Source: Pseudomonas paralactis (GTDB taxonomy: Bacteria; Pseudomonadota; Gammaproteobacteria; Pseudomonadales; Pseudomonadaceae). From it: a DNA stretch of 64,000 bases. Below the pieces are notes generated by a model, which saw only the letters and a list, made by a program, of their open reading frames with translations, was not told the origin of the DNA and ran no database searches. Within the stretch, counting starts at the first letter, position 1. Each line of letters begins with the position of its first letter. The stretch is taken from positions 248,001 through 312,000 of the forward strand of contig NZ_JYLN01000006.1 of assembly GCF_001439735.1 (NCBI RefSeq), given 5' to 3'. Shown piece after piece: positions 33,514-42,715 of this stretch. The position numbers and the translations under genes are program-made.

Positions 33514-35055
33514 ATGAACACTCCAATCAGCCGTAGGCCCGTGTCCGCGCGCCATGCGCTGGCACTGGTGACCGCCAGCCTGCTGTCCCTCTCCGTGCAA
33601 GCCGCCAACCTGACCCGGGATAACGGCGCCAACGTCGGCGACAATCAGAACTCCCAAACGGCCGGAGCGAACGGCCCGGTGTTGTTGCAGGACGTTCAAC
33701 TGATTCAGAAGTTGCAGCGTTTTGACCGCGAACGTATCCCCGAGCGCGTGGTACATGCCCGCGGCACCGGTGCCCATGGCACTTTCACGGTGACCGACAA
33801 CCTCAGTGACCTGACCAAGGCCAAGGTGTTTGCGGCGGGTGAAACCACCCCAGTGTTCGTACGCTTTTCGGCGGTCGTCCACGGCAACCATTCCCCGGAA
33901 ACCCTGCGTGACCCACGGGGCTTTGCCACCAAGTTCTACACTGGCGAAGGTAACTGGGACCTGGTCGGCAATAACTTCCCGACTTTCTTTATCCGCGATG
34001 CCATCAAGTTCCCGGATATGGTCCATGCCTTTAAACCCGACCCACGCACTAACCTGGATGACGACTCACGCCGTTTTGACTTCTTCTCTCATGTTCCCGA
34101 GGCCACACGTACGTTGACCGAGTTGTACTCGGACTCCGGCACTCCGGCCAGTTACCGCGAGATGGACGGCAATGGCGTACATGCCTACAAGTTGATTAAC
34201 GCCAAGGGCGAAGTGCACTACGTCAAGTTCCATTGGAAGAGCCTGCAAGGCATCAAGAACCTTGATCCCAAGCAAGTCACCGAGGTGCAGGGGCGTGACT
34301 ACAGCCATATGACCAATGACTTGGTCACCCATATCAACAAGGGCGACTTCCCCAAGTGGGACTTGTATGTGCAAGTGCTCAAGCCCGAGGACTTGGCCAA
34401 GTTTGATTTCGACCCTCTGGATGCCACCAAGATCTGGCCAAATGTGCCCGAGCGCAAAGTTGGCCAAATGGTGCTGAACCGCAACCCCGGCAATGTGTTC
34501 CAGGAGACCGAGCAAGTCGCGATGGCGCCTGCCAACCTGGTGCCGGGCATCGAGCCGTCGGAAGACCGCCTGCTGCAAGGCCGGGTGTTCTCCTATGCCG
34601 ATACGCAAATGTACCGTCTGGGCGCGAATGCCCTGCAACTGCCGATCAACGCCCCACGGGTCACCGTCAACAACGGCAACCAGGATGGCGCGATGAACGT
34701 CGGCAAGACCACCACCGGCGTGAACTACCAGCCAAGCCGGCTGTTGCCACGCGAAGAGCCGCAAACCGCGCGCTACAGCCAGTCGCCGCTGTCGGGCAGC
34801 ACCCAGCAGGCGAAGATCCAGCGCGAGCAGAACTTCAAACAGGCCGGTGACCTGTACCGCTCCTACACAAAGAAAGAGCGTCAGGACTTGATCGACAACT
34901 TCGGCGGCTCGCTGGCCACCACCGATGACGAGAGCAAGCACATCATCCTGTCGTTCCTTTACAAGGCTGATCCGGAATACGGCACCGGCGTGACCAAGGT
35001 TGCCAAAGGTGACCTGGCTCGCGTGAAGGCGCTGGCGGAAAAACTGACTGACTGA
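33514..35055 (+). CDS. katB: Periplasmic haem catalase (KatB type)
   Basis: The 513-residue small-subunit clade catalase has a signal peptide (residues 1-29, ending SVQAAN). The active-site His is in ARGTGAHGTFTVT, the distal Asn in LVGNNFPTFFIRD and the proximal haem Tyr in RVFSYADTQMYRLG. The signal peptide places it in the periplasm, as for P. aeruginosa KatB, where it protects against external hydrogen peroxide. The ribosome site is AGAGGAAA. The ankyrin gene 57 bp downstream is the usual operon partner. The 287-bp upstream gap shows no OxyR site I can defend. Confidence 0.93.
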   Translation: MNTPISRRPVSARHALALVTASLLSLSVQAANLTRDNGANVGDNQNSQTAGANGPVLLQDVQLIQKLQRFDRERIPERVVHARGTGAHGTFTVTDNLSDLTKAKVFAAGETTPVFVRFSAVVHGNHSPETLRDPRGFATKFYTGEGNWDLVGNNFPTFFIRDAIKFPDMVHAFKPDPRTNLDDDSRRFDFFSHVPEATRTLTELYSDSGTPASYREMDGNGVHAYKLINAKGEVHYVKFHWKSLQGIKNLDPKQVTEVQGRDYSHMTNDLVTHINKGDFPKWDLYVQVLKPEDLAKFDFDPLDATKIWPNVPERKVGQMVLNRNPGNVFQETEQVAMAPANLVPGIEPSEDRLLQGRVFSYADTQMYRLGANALQLPINAPRVTVNNGNQDGAMNVGKTTTGVNYQPSRLLPREEPQTARYSQSPLSGSTQQAKIQREQNFKQAGDLYRSYTKKERQDLIDNFGGSLATTDDESKHIILSFLYKADPEYGTGVTKVAKGDLARVKALAEKLTD

Positions 35056-35112
35056 TTCGTTGGTTGCGGTCGGCGCCTGGATGGGCGTCGGCCTTTGGCA
35101 GGAGAAGCCCCT

Positions 35113-35652
35113 ATGCGTATCTCTATTGGTTTACTGATGGCCATGCTGGCCTTCGTCGCCCAGGCGGAGTCTCCAGACCCGGTGGCGCTCAAAGCGCAGC
35201 TACAGGATTATTACTTTGACGCCGCCCGGCGTGGCGACCTCGACATGCTCAACACCTTTATTGAATCCGGCTACAGCCTTAACACCCAGGATGACAAAGG
35301 CTACACCGCACTGATCCTCGCCGCTTATCACGGCCAGGCCCCTTACGTGGAGCGCCTGCTCAATGCCGGTGCCAACGCCTGCGTTCAGGACAAACGCGGC
35401 AACACGGCGCTGATGGGCGCCATCTTCAAGGGCGAGCTGAAAATCGCCCAGCGCCTGCTGGCCACCGACTGCAACCCCGACCAACGCAATGGCGCGGGGC
35501 AGACCGCCGCCATGTACGCCGGGTTGTTCAAACGCGTCGAGTTGCTGGGTGAACTGCAAGCCAAAGGCGCGGACCTGAACGCCGAGGACCCCGTCGGTAA
35601 CAGTGCTTCACGTTTGGCCAGTGGCGAAATCCGGACCCCGGCGTCGCGCTGA
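35113..35652 (+). CDS. ankB: Exported ankyrin-repeat protein (AnkB-like)
   Basis: The 179-residue protein has a signal peptide (MRISIGLLMAMLAFVAQAES), followed by about four ankyrin repeats (GYTALILAAYHGQAPYVERL, GNTALMGAIFKGELKIAQRL, GAGQTAAMYAGLFKRVELL). In P. aeruginosa a similar gene directly follows katB and is needed for full catalase-dependent peroxide resistance, possibly as an antioxidant scaffold in the periplasm. The ATG at 35113 follows AGGAG; an upstream in-frame ATG at 35095 lies before the ribosome site. Confidence 0.87.
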   Translation: MRISIGLLMAMLAFVAQAESPDPVALKAQLQDYYFDAARRGDLDMLNTFIESGYSLNTQDDKGYTALILAAYHGQAPYVERLLNAGANACVQDKRGNTALMGAIFKGELKIAQRLLATDCNPDQRNGAGQTAAMYAGLFKRVELLGELQAKGADLNAEDPVGNSASRLASGEIRTPASR

Positions 35653-35687
35653 GCTATCATCGCGGTTTTTCGGTTGGAGGTTCTCAC

Positions 35688-37055
35688 ATGGCAAAGGCCA
35701 AGCGCATGTACGGCTGCACGGAGTGCGGCGCGACCTTTCCCAAATGGGCGGGCCAGTGCTCCGAATGCGGTGCGTGGAACACCCTGACTGAAACCATGAT
35801 CGAAAGCGGTGGTGCCGCAGCGCCGACCGGCCGCGCCGGCTGGACCGGGCAACAGGCACAGATCAAGACCCTGGCCGAAGTCAGTGTCGAAGAGATCCCG
35901 CGTTTCTCCACCGCCTCCGGCGAACTGGACCGCGTACTTGGCGGTGGCCTGGTCGATGGTTCGGTGGTGCTGATTGGCGGTGACCCGGGTATCGGCAAGT
36001 CGACCATCCTCTTGCAAACCCTGTGCAGCATCGCCAGCCGTATGCCGGCGCTGTATGTCACCGGCGAAGAATCCCAACAGCAAGTGGCCATGCGCGCCCG
36101 CCGTTTGGGCCTGCCCCAGGATCAGCTGCGGGTCATGACCGAAACCTGTATCGAAAGCATCATCGCCACGGCGCGGATCGAAAAACCCAAGGTCATGGTG
36201 ATTGACTCGATCCAGACGATTTTCACCGAGCAACTGCAATCGGCGCCGGGCGGCGTGTCCCAGGTGCGTGAAAGTGCGGCGCTGTTGGTGCGCTACGCCA
36301 AGCAAAGCGGCACGGCGATCTTTCTGGTTGGTCACGTGACCAAGGAAGGCGCGCTAGCCGGGCCACGGGTGTTGGAGCACATGGTGGATACCGTGCTGTA
36401 TTTCGAAGGTGAGTCCGATGGCCGCCTGCGTTTGCTGCGGGCGGTAAAAAACCGCTTTGGCGCTGTGAACGAGCTGGGTGTGTTCGCCATGACTGACCGC
36501 GGGCTGAAAGAAGTCTCTAACCCTTCGGCGATTTTTCTCACCCGTGCCCAGGAGGAAGTCCCCGGCAGTGTGGTGATGGCGACGTGGGAAGGCACCCGGC
36601 CCATGCTGGTGGAAGTTCAGGCGCTGGTGGATGACAGCCATTTGGCCAACCCGCGCCGGGTCACGCTTGGCCTGGACCAGAACCGTTTGGCGATGTTGCT
36701 GGCGGTATTGCACCGTCACGGCGGCATTCCGACCCATGACCAGGATGTTTTCCTTAACGTAGTGGGCGGGGTCAAGGTATTGGAGACCGCCTCCGACCTG
36801 GCGCTGATGGCGGCGGTAATGTCCAGCCTGCGTAACCGACCGCTGCCCCATGACCTGCTGGTGTTTGGTGAAGTCGGCCTGTCGGGCGAAGTCCGCCCGG
36901 TGCCCAGTGGGCAGGAGCGGTTGAAGGAGGCGGCCAAGCATGGGTTCAAGCGGGCGATCGTGCCCAAGGGCAATGCGCCCAAGGAAATGCCCCAGGGCTT
37001 GCAGGTGATTGGGGTTACCCGTCTGGAACAAGCCTTGGATGCGCTGTTCGAGTAA
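35688..37055 (+). CDS. radA: DNA repair protein RadA
   Basis: The 455-residue RecA-like helicase helps branch migration in recombination. The N-terminal zinc finger is CTECGATFPKWAGQCSECG, Walker A GGDPGIGKST, and the RadA-specific motif KNRFG is in RAVKNRFGAVNE. The C-terminal Lon-like (inactive) domain includes DLLVFGEVGLSGEVRPVPSG. Full length. It starts 35 bp after the ankyrin gene with an upstream GGAGG, so it may be partly cotranscribed with it. Confidence 0.97.
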   Translation: MAKAKRMYGCTECGATFPKWAGQCSECGAWNTLTETMIESGGAAAPTGRAGWTGQQAQIKTLAEVSVEEIPRFSTASGELDRVLGGGLVDGSVVLIGGDPGIGKSTILLQTLCSIASRMPALYVTGEESQQQVAMRARRLGLPQDQLRVMTETCIESIIATARIEKPKVMVIDSIQTIFTEQLQSAPGGVSQVRESAALLVRYAKQSGTAIFLVGHVTKEGALAGPRVLEHMVDTVLYFEGESDGRLRLLRAVKNRFGAVNELGVFAMTDRGLKEVSNPSAIFLTRAQEEVPGSVVMATWEGTRPMLVEVQALVDDSHLANPRRVTLGLDQNRLAMLLAVLHRHGGIPTHDQDVFLNVVGGVKVLETASDLALMAAVMSSLRNRPLPHDLLVFGEVGLSGEVRPVPSGQERLKEAAKHGFKRAIVPKGNAPKEMPQGLQVIGVTRLEQALDALFE

Positions 37056-37059
37056 CCCC

Positions 37060-37148
37060 TGTGGGAGCTGGCTTGCCTGCGATAGCGGCGGGTCAGCTTA
37101 CCCATCCTTGCCTGAGACACCGTCATCGCAGGCAAGCCAGCTCCCACA
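37060..37148. repeat. REPIN, family B
   Basis: Arms TGTGGGAGCTGGCTTGCCTG and CAGGCAAGCCAGCTCCCACA are perfect inverted copies, separated by a middle with GCGATAGCGG. It starts 5 bp after the radA stop, in the convergent gap before mapZ. Confidence 0.92.
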
Positions 37149-37167
37149 TTTTGATTGATGTGTGTTT

Positions 37168-37536
37168 TCAGATCTCCAGCAGGGCGCCCAACTCGCGCTC
37201 CAGCTCTTGCTCATCACCCAGGTTCAACTCAACGAACCTACGCAAATGGCTGATCGAATCCAGATCAATGTGTTTGCACACAAAGCCCAATTGACCATGC
37301 TCTTCGTGGGTCAGCCGCGCTTGCATCTTTATATGCGTCTTCTGGTCCAGGCGTATGTCGACGTCAAAGGGCAGCGCTTTATTCCCCTTCCAGTCGTCAG
37401 GCCGTTCCACCAGCAATCCCTTGAGTGACAGATCCACCAGTGTCACTGGCCATTCGCTGCCGTTTTGCCGAAGTTCGGCAGTGGCATCAAAGGCGATCCG
37501 GCGAAAACGGCGACGTTCAGACGGGTGTTCGGTCAT
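37168..37536 (-). CDS. mapZ: PilZ-domain cyclic-di-GMP receptor (MapZ-like)
   Basis: The 122-residue single-domain PilZ protein has both c-di-GMP-binding motifs: ERRRFRRIAF (RxxxR) and DLSLKG (D/NxSxxG). Its length and place next to radA match PA4608 (MapZ) of P. aeruginosa, which binds a chemotaxis methyltransferase in response to c-di-GMP and alters flagellar switching. The c-di-GMP enzyme gene morA lies 5 kb downstream in the window. The orthology is from gene order and length, not a computed alignment. Confidence 0.85.
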   Translation of the reverse strand: MTEHPSERRRFRRIAFDATAELRQNGSEWPVTLVDLSLKGLLVERPDDWKGNKALPFDVDIRLDQKTHIKMQARLTHEEHGQLGFVCKHIDLDSISHLRRFVELNLGDEQELERELGALLEI

Positions 37537-37709
37537 GGTGAAGCCCTCGGTGGATAGGAGAATTGTAGCCTTGCGCCATCATTTGGCATTTATTTCGTTT
37601 TTTTGCCGCATAGAAGGCTCTAGACCAACGTAGGGGGCTGGTCTTTGAAGCCAACAGCGCTAAACTCGGGCTGGCTGTCCTTTCTGTCCACCCTGGCTGG
37701 AATACAAAA

Positions 37710-39776
37710 ATGAAAAATAATAATAGCCTGCTACGCCACCTACCCTGGCTGGTGCTGGCAATCCTGGGAGCGTGCGCCCTGGGCGTAGTGGCCTTGCGCC
37801 GCGGCGAGGCGATCAACGCCTTGTGGATCGTGGTCGCTGCTGTGGCCATCTATCTGGTTGCGTACCGTTACTACAGTCTGTTCATCGCCAATAACGTGAT
37901 GCAGCTCGACCCACGGCGGGCCACCCCCGCAGTGGTCAATAACGACGGTCTGGACTACGTGCCAACCAACAAACATATCCTTTTTGGTCACCACTTTGCG
38001 GCGATTGCCGGTGCAGGCCCGCTGGTCGGTCCGGTCCTGGCGGCACAGATGGGTTACCTGCCCGGCACCCTGTGGCTGATTGCCGGTGTGGTGCTGGCGG
38101 GGGCGGTGCAGGACTTCATGATCCTGTTCCTGTCTACACGCCGTAACGGGCGTTCCCTGGGCGACATGGTGCGCGAAGAGATGGGCCGCATTCCCGGGAC
38201 CATCGCGCTGTTTGGCTGCTTTTTGATCATGATCATCATCCTCGCGGTGCTGGCGCTGATCGTGGTCAAGGCCCTGGCCGAGAGCCCGTGGGGCATCTTT
38301 ACGGTGATGGCGACCATCCCGATTGCGATGTTCATGGGTATCTACATGCGCTACATCCGCCCGGGCCGCATCGGTGAAATTTCGATCATCGGCGTGCTGT
38401 TGCTGCTGGGTTCGATCTGGCTGGGCGGGCAAATTGCCGCTGACCCGGTGTGGGCCAAAGCCTTTACCTTCACCGGGATCCAGATCACCTGGATGCTGAT
38501 CGGCTACGGCTTCGTTGCCGCTGTGCTGCCGGTATGGCTGATTCTGGCACCGCGTGACTACCTGTCGACGTTCCTGAAAATCGGCACCATCATCGCCCTG
38601 GCGATTGGCATCCTCGTCACCATGCCTGACCTGAAAATGCCGGCGCTGACCCAGTTCATCGACGGCACTGGCCCGGTATGGAAGGGCGGCCTGTTCCCGT
38701 TCCTGTTCATCACCATTGCCTGTGGCGCGGTGTCGGGCTTCCACGCGCTGATCTCCTCGGGCACCACGCCCAAGTTGCTCGCCAATGAAAGCCACGCCCG
38801 TTACATCGGTTACGGCGGCATGTTGATGGAATCGTTCGTGGCCATCATGGCGATGGTTGCCGCTTCGGTGATCGAGCCAGGCGTGTATTTCGCCATGAAC
38901 AGCCCGGCGGCGATTGTCGGTACCGACGTGGTCACCGTGGCGCAAACCGTCAGCAGCTGGGGCTTTGCAATTACCCCTGAGGCGCTGTCGGCCGTTGCCC
39001 ACGATATCGGTGAAACCACCATCCTGGCGCGTGCCGGCGGTGCGCCGACGCTGGCGGTAGGTATCGCGCAGATCCTGCACAGTGTGCTGCCAGGTGAAAA
39101 CACCATGGCGTTCTGGTACCACTTTGCGATCCTGTTCGAAGCGCTGTTCATCCTTACGGCAGTGGATGCCGGTACCCGCGCCGGTCGTTTCATGCTGCAA
39201 GACCTGCTCGGCTCCTTCGTGCCTGCGCTCAAACGCACCGAGTCCTGGACCGCCAACCTGATCGCGACGGCCGGTTGCGTGGCGATGTGGGGTTACCTGC
39301 TGTACCAGGGCGTGATCGACCCACTGGGTGGCATCAATACCTTGTGGCCGCTGTTCGGTATCTCCAACCAGATGCTGGCGGGTATCGCCTTGATGCTGGC
39401 AACTGTTGTGCTGATCAAAATGAAACGTCAGCGCTACATCTGGGTGACCATGTTGCCGGCTGTCTGGCTGCTGATCTGCACCACCACCGCAGGCTTCATC
39501 AAGCTGTTCGACGCCAACCCGGCGATCGGCTTCCTGTCGCTGGCCAAGAAATACAGCGATGCCCTGGCCAACGGCCAGATCCTCGCCCCGGCCAAGAGCA
39601 TCGACCAGATGCAGCATGTGATCTGGAACGCCTACACCAACGCAACGCTGACGGCGCTGTTCCTGTTCGTGGTGTTCAGCATCCTGTTCTATGCGCTCAA
39701 AGTCGGCGTCGCCGCCTGGGGCAACAAAGAGCGTACGGATAAAGAAGCCCCCTTCCAGGCTGTACCGGACGCATAA
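37710..39776 (+). CDS. cstA: Carbon-starvation/pyruvate transporter CstA (BtsT) family
   Basis: The 688-residue membrane protein has about 16-18 spans. Family motifs include the HHFAAIAGAGPLVGPVLAAQ block and FHALISSGTTPKLLANESHA. It belongs to the CstA/BtsT family, whose members take up pyruvate or peptides at low nutrient. The downstream order YjiX-YjiA repeats the E. coli btsT-yjiX-yjiA arrangement, so pyruvate:proton uptake is the best guess. It is the first gene of a three-gene set. Confidence 0.93.
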   Translation: MKNNNSLLRHLPWLVLAILGACALGVVALRRGEAINALWIVVAAVAIYLVAYRYYSLFIANNVMQLDPRRATPAVVNNDGLDYVPTNKHILFGHHFAAIAGAGPLVGPVLAAQMGYLPGTLWLIAGVVLAGAVQDFMILFLSTRRNGRSLGDMVREEMGRIPGTIALFGCFLIMIIILAVLALIVVKALAESPWGIFTVMATIPIAMFMGIYMRYIRPGRIGEISIIGVLLLLGSIWLGGQIAADPVWAKAFTFTGIQITWMLIGYGFVAAVLPVWLILAPRDYLSTFLKIGTIIALAIGILVTMPDLKMPALTQFIDGTGPVWKGGLFPFLFITIACGAVSGFHALISSGTTPKLLANESHARYIGYGGMLMESFVAIMAMVAASVIEPGVYFAMNSPAAIVGTDVVTVAQTVSSWGFAITPEALSAVAHDIGETTILARAGGAPTLAVGIAQILHSVLPGENTMAFWYHFAILFEALFILTAVDAGTRAGRFMLQDLLGSFVPALKRTESWTANLIATAGCVAMWGYLLYQGVIDPLGGINTLWPLFGISNQMLAGIALMLATVVLIKMKRQRYIWVTMLPAVWLLICTTTAGFIKLFDANPAIGFLSLAKKYSDALANGQILAPAKSIDQMQHVIWNAYTNATLTALFLFVVFSILFYALKVGVAAWGNKERTDKEAPFQAVPDA

Positions 39777-39790
39777 CGAGGATTGCAGAC

Positions 39791-39988
39791 ATGTTCAATG
39801 ACATCAGTCGCCTCGGTAAATACCTCGGTCAGGCCGCGCGCCTGATGGTCGGCATTCCCGACTACGACACCTACGTTGAGCATATGCAAACCAAACACCC
39901 GGACAAGCCGGTGATGGACTACAAGGCGTTCTTCCGCGAACGCCAAGAGGCCCGTTACGGCGGCAAGGGTGGGCCCAAGTGCTGCTAA
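39791..39988 (+). CDS. yjiX: YbdD/YjiX family small protein
   Basis: A 65-residue protein: MFNDISRLGKYLGQAARLMV, PDYDTYVEHMQTKHPDKP and a tail ending GGKGGPKCC. This DUF466 family always accompanies CstA/BtsT-type transporters and is thought to assist them. It starts 14 bp after cstA and ends in a Cys-Cys pair, typical of the family. Cytoplasmic, no membrane span. Confidence 0.93.
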   Translation: MFNDISRLGKYLGQAARLMVGIPDYDTYVEHMQTKHPDKPVMDYKAFFRERQEARYGGKGGPKCC

Positions 39989-40009
39989 GTTGGTAAAACG
40001 GCTGTACCT

Positions 40010-40107
40010 GTAGGAGCGAGCTTGCTCGCGAAAAACCCAAGGACACCACGTGCATCCAGACAGCACGCGTTATCGTTGACGTTCTTCGCGAGCAAGCTCG
40101 CTCCTAC
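40010..40107. repeat. REPIN, family A, inside the cstA-yjiX-yjiA set
   Basis: Arms GTAGGAGCGAGCTTGCTCGC and GCGAGCAAGCTCGCTCCTAC flank CGCGTTATCGTTGACGTTCT. It separates yjiX from yjiA (37 bp before the TTG start), so it would form a large hairpin within a shared transcript. Confidence 0.92.
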
Positions 40108-40144
40108 AGTTGTTTTTGCGCCCTCATTTTTCAGGAGAATCTCT

Positions 40145-41104
40145 TTGTCCTCTCCCATCCCCGTCACCATCCTCAGCGGCTTTCTCGGCGCCGGCAAGAC
40201 CACCTTGCTGCGCCACCTGCTCAAGGCCGAGCACGGCTTGAAAATCGCCGTGATCGAAAACGAATTCAGCGACGCCGGTATCGACACCCAGCTCTTGGGC
40301 GACGAGCCGGTGCAAGTCATGACCCTGTCCAACGGCTGCGTGTGCTGCACCATCCACACCGACCTGACCAAAGCCTTGTACCTGCTGCTTGAGCGCCTGG
40401 ACAGTGGCGAGATCGCCTTCGACCGGCTGGTGATCGAATGCACCGGCCTGGCGGATCCTGCGCCGGTGGCCCAGACGTTTTTCATCGACGAAGAACTGCG
40501 CGAGCGCTACATCCTCGACGGCATCATCACCCTGGTGGACGCCGCCCACGCCGAGCATCACCTGACCCAGACCATCGCCCAGGCCCAGATCGGCTTTGCC
40601 GACCGCCTGCTGGTGAGCAAGCGTGACCTGGTGGACGACGCCAGCTTCGACGCCCTCAGCCAGCGCCTCACCCGCATTAACCGGCGTGCGCCGATCCGTG
40701 TAGTGGATCACGGCAAGATTGACCTGGCCGAGTTGCTGGATGTGCGCGGCTTCAACCTCAACGCCGGCATGAGCCTGCGCCCGGTCACCGCTGCGCCATC
40801 GGTCGATCGTATTTCCAGCCTGGTGCTGCGCACCGACCAGCCGCTGGATATCGACCGCCTCAGTGAGTTCATGAACCAATTGCTGGAAGAACACGGCAAG
40901 CAGCTGCTGCGCTACAAAGGTGTGTTGAATATTGCCGGGGAAGACCGGCGCATGGTGTTCCAGGGCGTGCTGAAACTCTATGGTTTCGACTGGGATACCG
41001 AATGGGCGGAGGGCGAGGCGCGGGAGAGTGTGATCGTGTTTATTGCCGATGAGCTGCCAGAAGACAAAATTCGCCAAGGCTTTGCGCGGGTCTATCAGGC
41101 ATAA
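40145..41104 (+). CDS. yjiA: CobW/YjiA-family GTPase
   Basis: The 319-residue G3E GTPase has Walker A SGFLGAGKTTLL, the metal-binding CxCC motif in SNGCVCCTIHTDL, ECTGLADPAP and the GTP base motif VSKRDLVDD. The C-terminal CobW_C domain spans residues about 220-315. The start is a TTG 6 bases after AGGAGAA; no ATG gives the family N-terminus (SSPIPVTILSGFLGAGKTT). YjiA homologues bind zinc and cobalt; the role with the CstA-type transporter is unknown but conserved in gene order. Confidence 0.92.
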   Translation: MSSPIPVTILSGFLGAGKTTLLRHLLKAEHGLKIAVIENEFSDAGIDTQLLGDEPVQVMTLSNGCVCCTIHTDLTKALYLLLERLDSGEIAFDRLVIECTGLADPAPVAQTFFIDEELRERYILDGIITLVDAAHAEHHLTQTIAQAQIGFADRLLVSKRDLVDDASFDALSQRLTRINRRAPIRVVDHGKIDLAELLDVRGFNLNAGMSLRPVTAAPSVDRISSLVLRTDQPLDIDRLSEFMNQLLEEHGKQLLRYKGVLNIAGEDRRMVFQGVLKLYGFDWDTEWAEGEARESVIVFIADELPEDKIRQGFARVYQA

Positions 41105-41116
41105 AAAAGCCCACCT

Positions 41117-41214
41117 GTAGGAGCGAGCTTGCTCGCGAAGAACTCACAGGCAACGCGTGCACCCAGGATGCACGCGTTATCGTTGACGTTTTTCGCGAGC
41201 AAGCTCGCTCCTAC
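41117..41214. repeat. REPIN, family A
   Basis: Arms GTAGGAGCGAGCTTGCTCGC and GCGAGCAAGCTCGCTCCTAC flank ACGCGTTATCGTTGACGTTT. It fills the convergent gap between yjiA and glyA. It begins 13 bp after the yjiA stop and may act as a bidirectional 3' end. Confidence 0.92.
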
Positions 41215-41230
41215 AGTGGGCTTCTTTGTA

Positions 41231-42484
41231 TTACGCGCCGTATACCGGCAGCTTCTTGCAGATAGCCTTGACCTTCTCGCGTACCGCGTCGATCACGGCT
41301 TCGTTGTTCAGGTCAGCCAGGATGTCGCAGATCCAGCCGGCCAGTTCCTTGCACTCTGCTTCCTTGAAGCCACGAGTGGTCACAGCCGGGGTGCCGAAGC
41401 GCAGGCCGGAGGTGACGAACGGCGAACGTGGGTCGTTCGGCACGGAGTTTTTGTTCACGGTGATGAAGGCTTTGCCCAGAGCGGCGTCAGCATCTTTACC
41501 GGAAATGTCCTGCTTGATCAGCGACAGCAGGAACAGGTGGTTTTCAGTACCGCCGGACACCACGTCAAAACCGCGCTCGATGAACACAGCTGCCATGGCC
41601 TGGGCGTTCTTCACCACTTGTTGCTGGTAGGTCTTGAACTCAGGCTGCAGTGCTTCCTTGAAGCAGATCGCTTTGGCGGCGATCACGTGCTCCAGCGGGC
41701 CACCCTGGGCGCCCGGGAAAACGGCGGAGTTGAGCTTCTTCTCGATTTCGGCGTTGGCGCGCGCCAGGATCAGGCCGCCACGTGGACCGCGCAGGGTCTT
41801 GTGGGTAGTGGTGGTGACCACGTCAGCGTAAGGCACTGGGTTCGGGTACACGCCAGCAGCCACCAGACCGGCCACGTGGGCCATGTCGACGAACAGGTAG
41901 GCACCGACCTTGTCAGCGATTTCACGGAAGCGTGGGAAGTCCAGGATCTGCGAGTAGGCAGAGAAACCGGCCACGATCATTTTCGGCTTGTGCTCGACCG
42001 CCAGGCGCTCGACTTCGTCGTAGTCGATCAGGCCGTTGCCGTCGATACCGTATTGAACGGCGTTGTACAGCTTGCCGGAGGAGGAAACGCTGGCGCCGTG
42101 GGTCAGGTGACCGCCGTGGGCCAGGCTCATGCCCAGAATGGTGTCGCCGCCTTGCAGCAGGGCCAGGTAAACGGCCGCGTTGGCCTGGGAACCGGCGTGT
42201 GGCTGGACGTTGGCGTAATCGGCGCCGAACAGCTCTTTGGCACGGTCGATGGCCAACTGCTCAACCACGTCGACGTACTCGCAACCACCGTAGTAGCGCT
42301 TGCCCGGGTAGCCTTCGGCGTACTTGTTGGTCAAAACCGAACCTTGAGCCTCCATCACCGCAGGGCTGGTGTAGTTTTCCGAAGCGATCAGCTCAATGTG
42401 CTCTTCCTGGCGCACGGCTTCTTGCTCCATGGCGGCGAAGAGATCGGCGTCGTACTTGGCAATAGTCAAATCACGGCTGAACAT
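41231..42484 (-). CDS. glyA: Serine hydroxymethyltransferase
   Basis: The 417-residue PLP enzyme interconverts serine and glycine with tetrahydrofolate. The PLP lysine is in VVTTTTHKTLRGPRGG, and other signatures are IELIASENYTSPAV, NKYAEGYPGKRYYGGCEYVD and GSQANAAVYLALLQGGD. I chose the ATG at 42484 (MFSRDLTIAKYD) after GAGG; an in-frame ATG four codons upstream would precede it. Pseudomonads carry several glyA copies; this one sits next to morA, as in P. aeruginosa. Confidence 0.97.
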   Translation of the reverse strand: MFSRDLTIAKYDADLFAAMEQEAVRQEEHIELIASENYTSPAVMEAQGSVLTNKYAEGYPGKRYYGGCEYVDVVEQLAIDRAKELFGADYANVQPHAGSQANAAVYLALLQGGDTILGMSLAHGGHLTHGASVSSSGKLYNAVQYGIDGNGLIDYDEVERLAVEHKPKMIVAGFSAYSQILDFPRFREIADKVGAYLFVDMAHVAGLVAAGVYPNPVPYADVVTTTTHKTLRGPRGGLILARANAEIEKKLNSAVFPGAQGGPLEHVIAAKAICFKEALQPEFKTYQQQVVKNAQAMAAVFIERGFDVVSGGTENHLFLLSLIKQDISGKDADAALGKAFITVNKNSVPNDPRSPFVTSGLRFGTPAVTTRGFKEAECKELAGWICDILADLNNEAVIDAVREKVKAICKKLPVYGA

Positions 42485-42616
42485 GGCGGTCCTCAAGGAT
42501 CGGGGGCAGAAAAGGAGGGCATTCTAACCCAATGGGTTTTGGATGGCATATGAAAGGACATCATGTCGCGGACAAGTGGGGCTCATCTGGGGCTGGGTGG
42601 TGTCGGTACTGGCCCC

Positions 42617-42688
42617 TTCGCAGGCAAGCCAGCTCCCACACTTGATCGGGTTGACACAGTCAAACGTGGGAGCTGGCTTGCCTGCGAT
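42617..42688. repeat. REP pair, family B, inverted order
   Basis: The order of arms is reversed compared with most copies: CGCAGGCAAGCCAGCTCCCA comes first and GTGGGAGCTGGCTTGCCTGC last, with a middle of about 26 bp. It lies in the 231-bp gap upstream of glyA and downstream of morA, which otherwise shows no gene. Confidence 0.82.
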
Positions 42689-42715
42689 GAGGCCCTCAGA
42701 CTCACCACAGCACTT

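Noticed and set aside
37740..39617. Long minus-strand open frame (625 codons)
   Set aside because: It is antisense to the CstA-type transporter gene and has the Arg/His/Gln-rich composition of a shadow frame.
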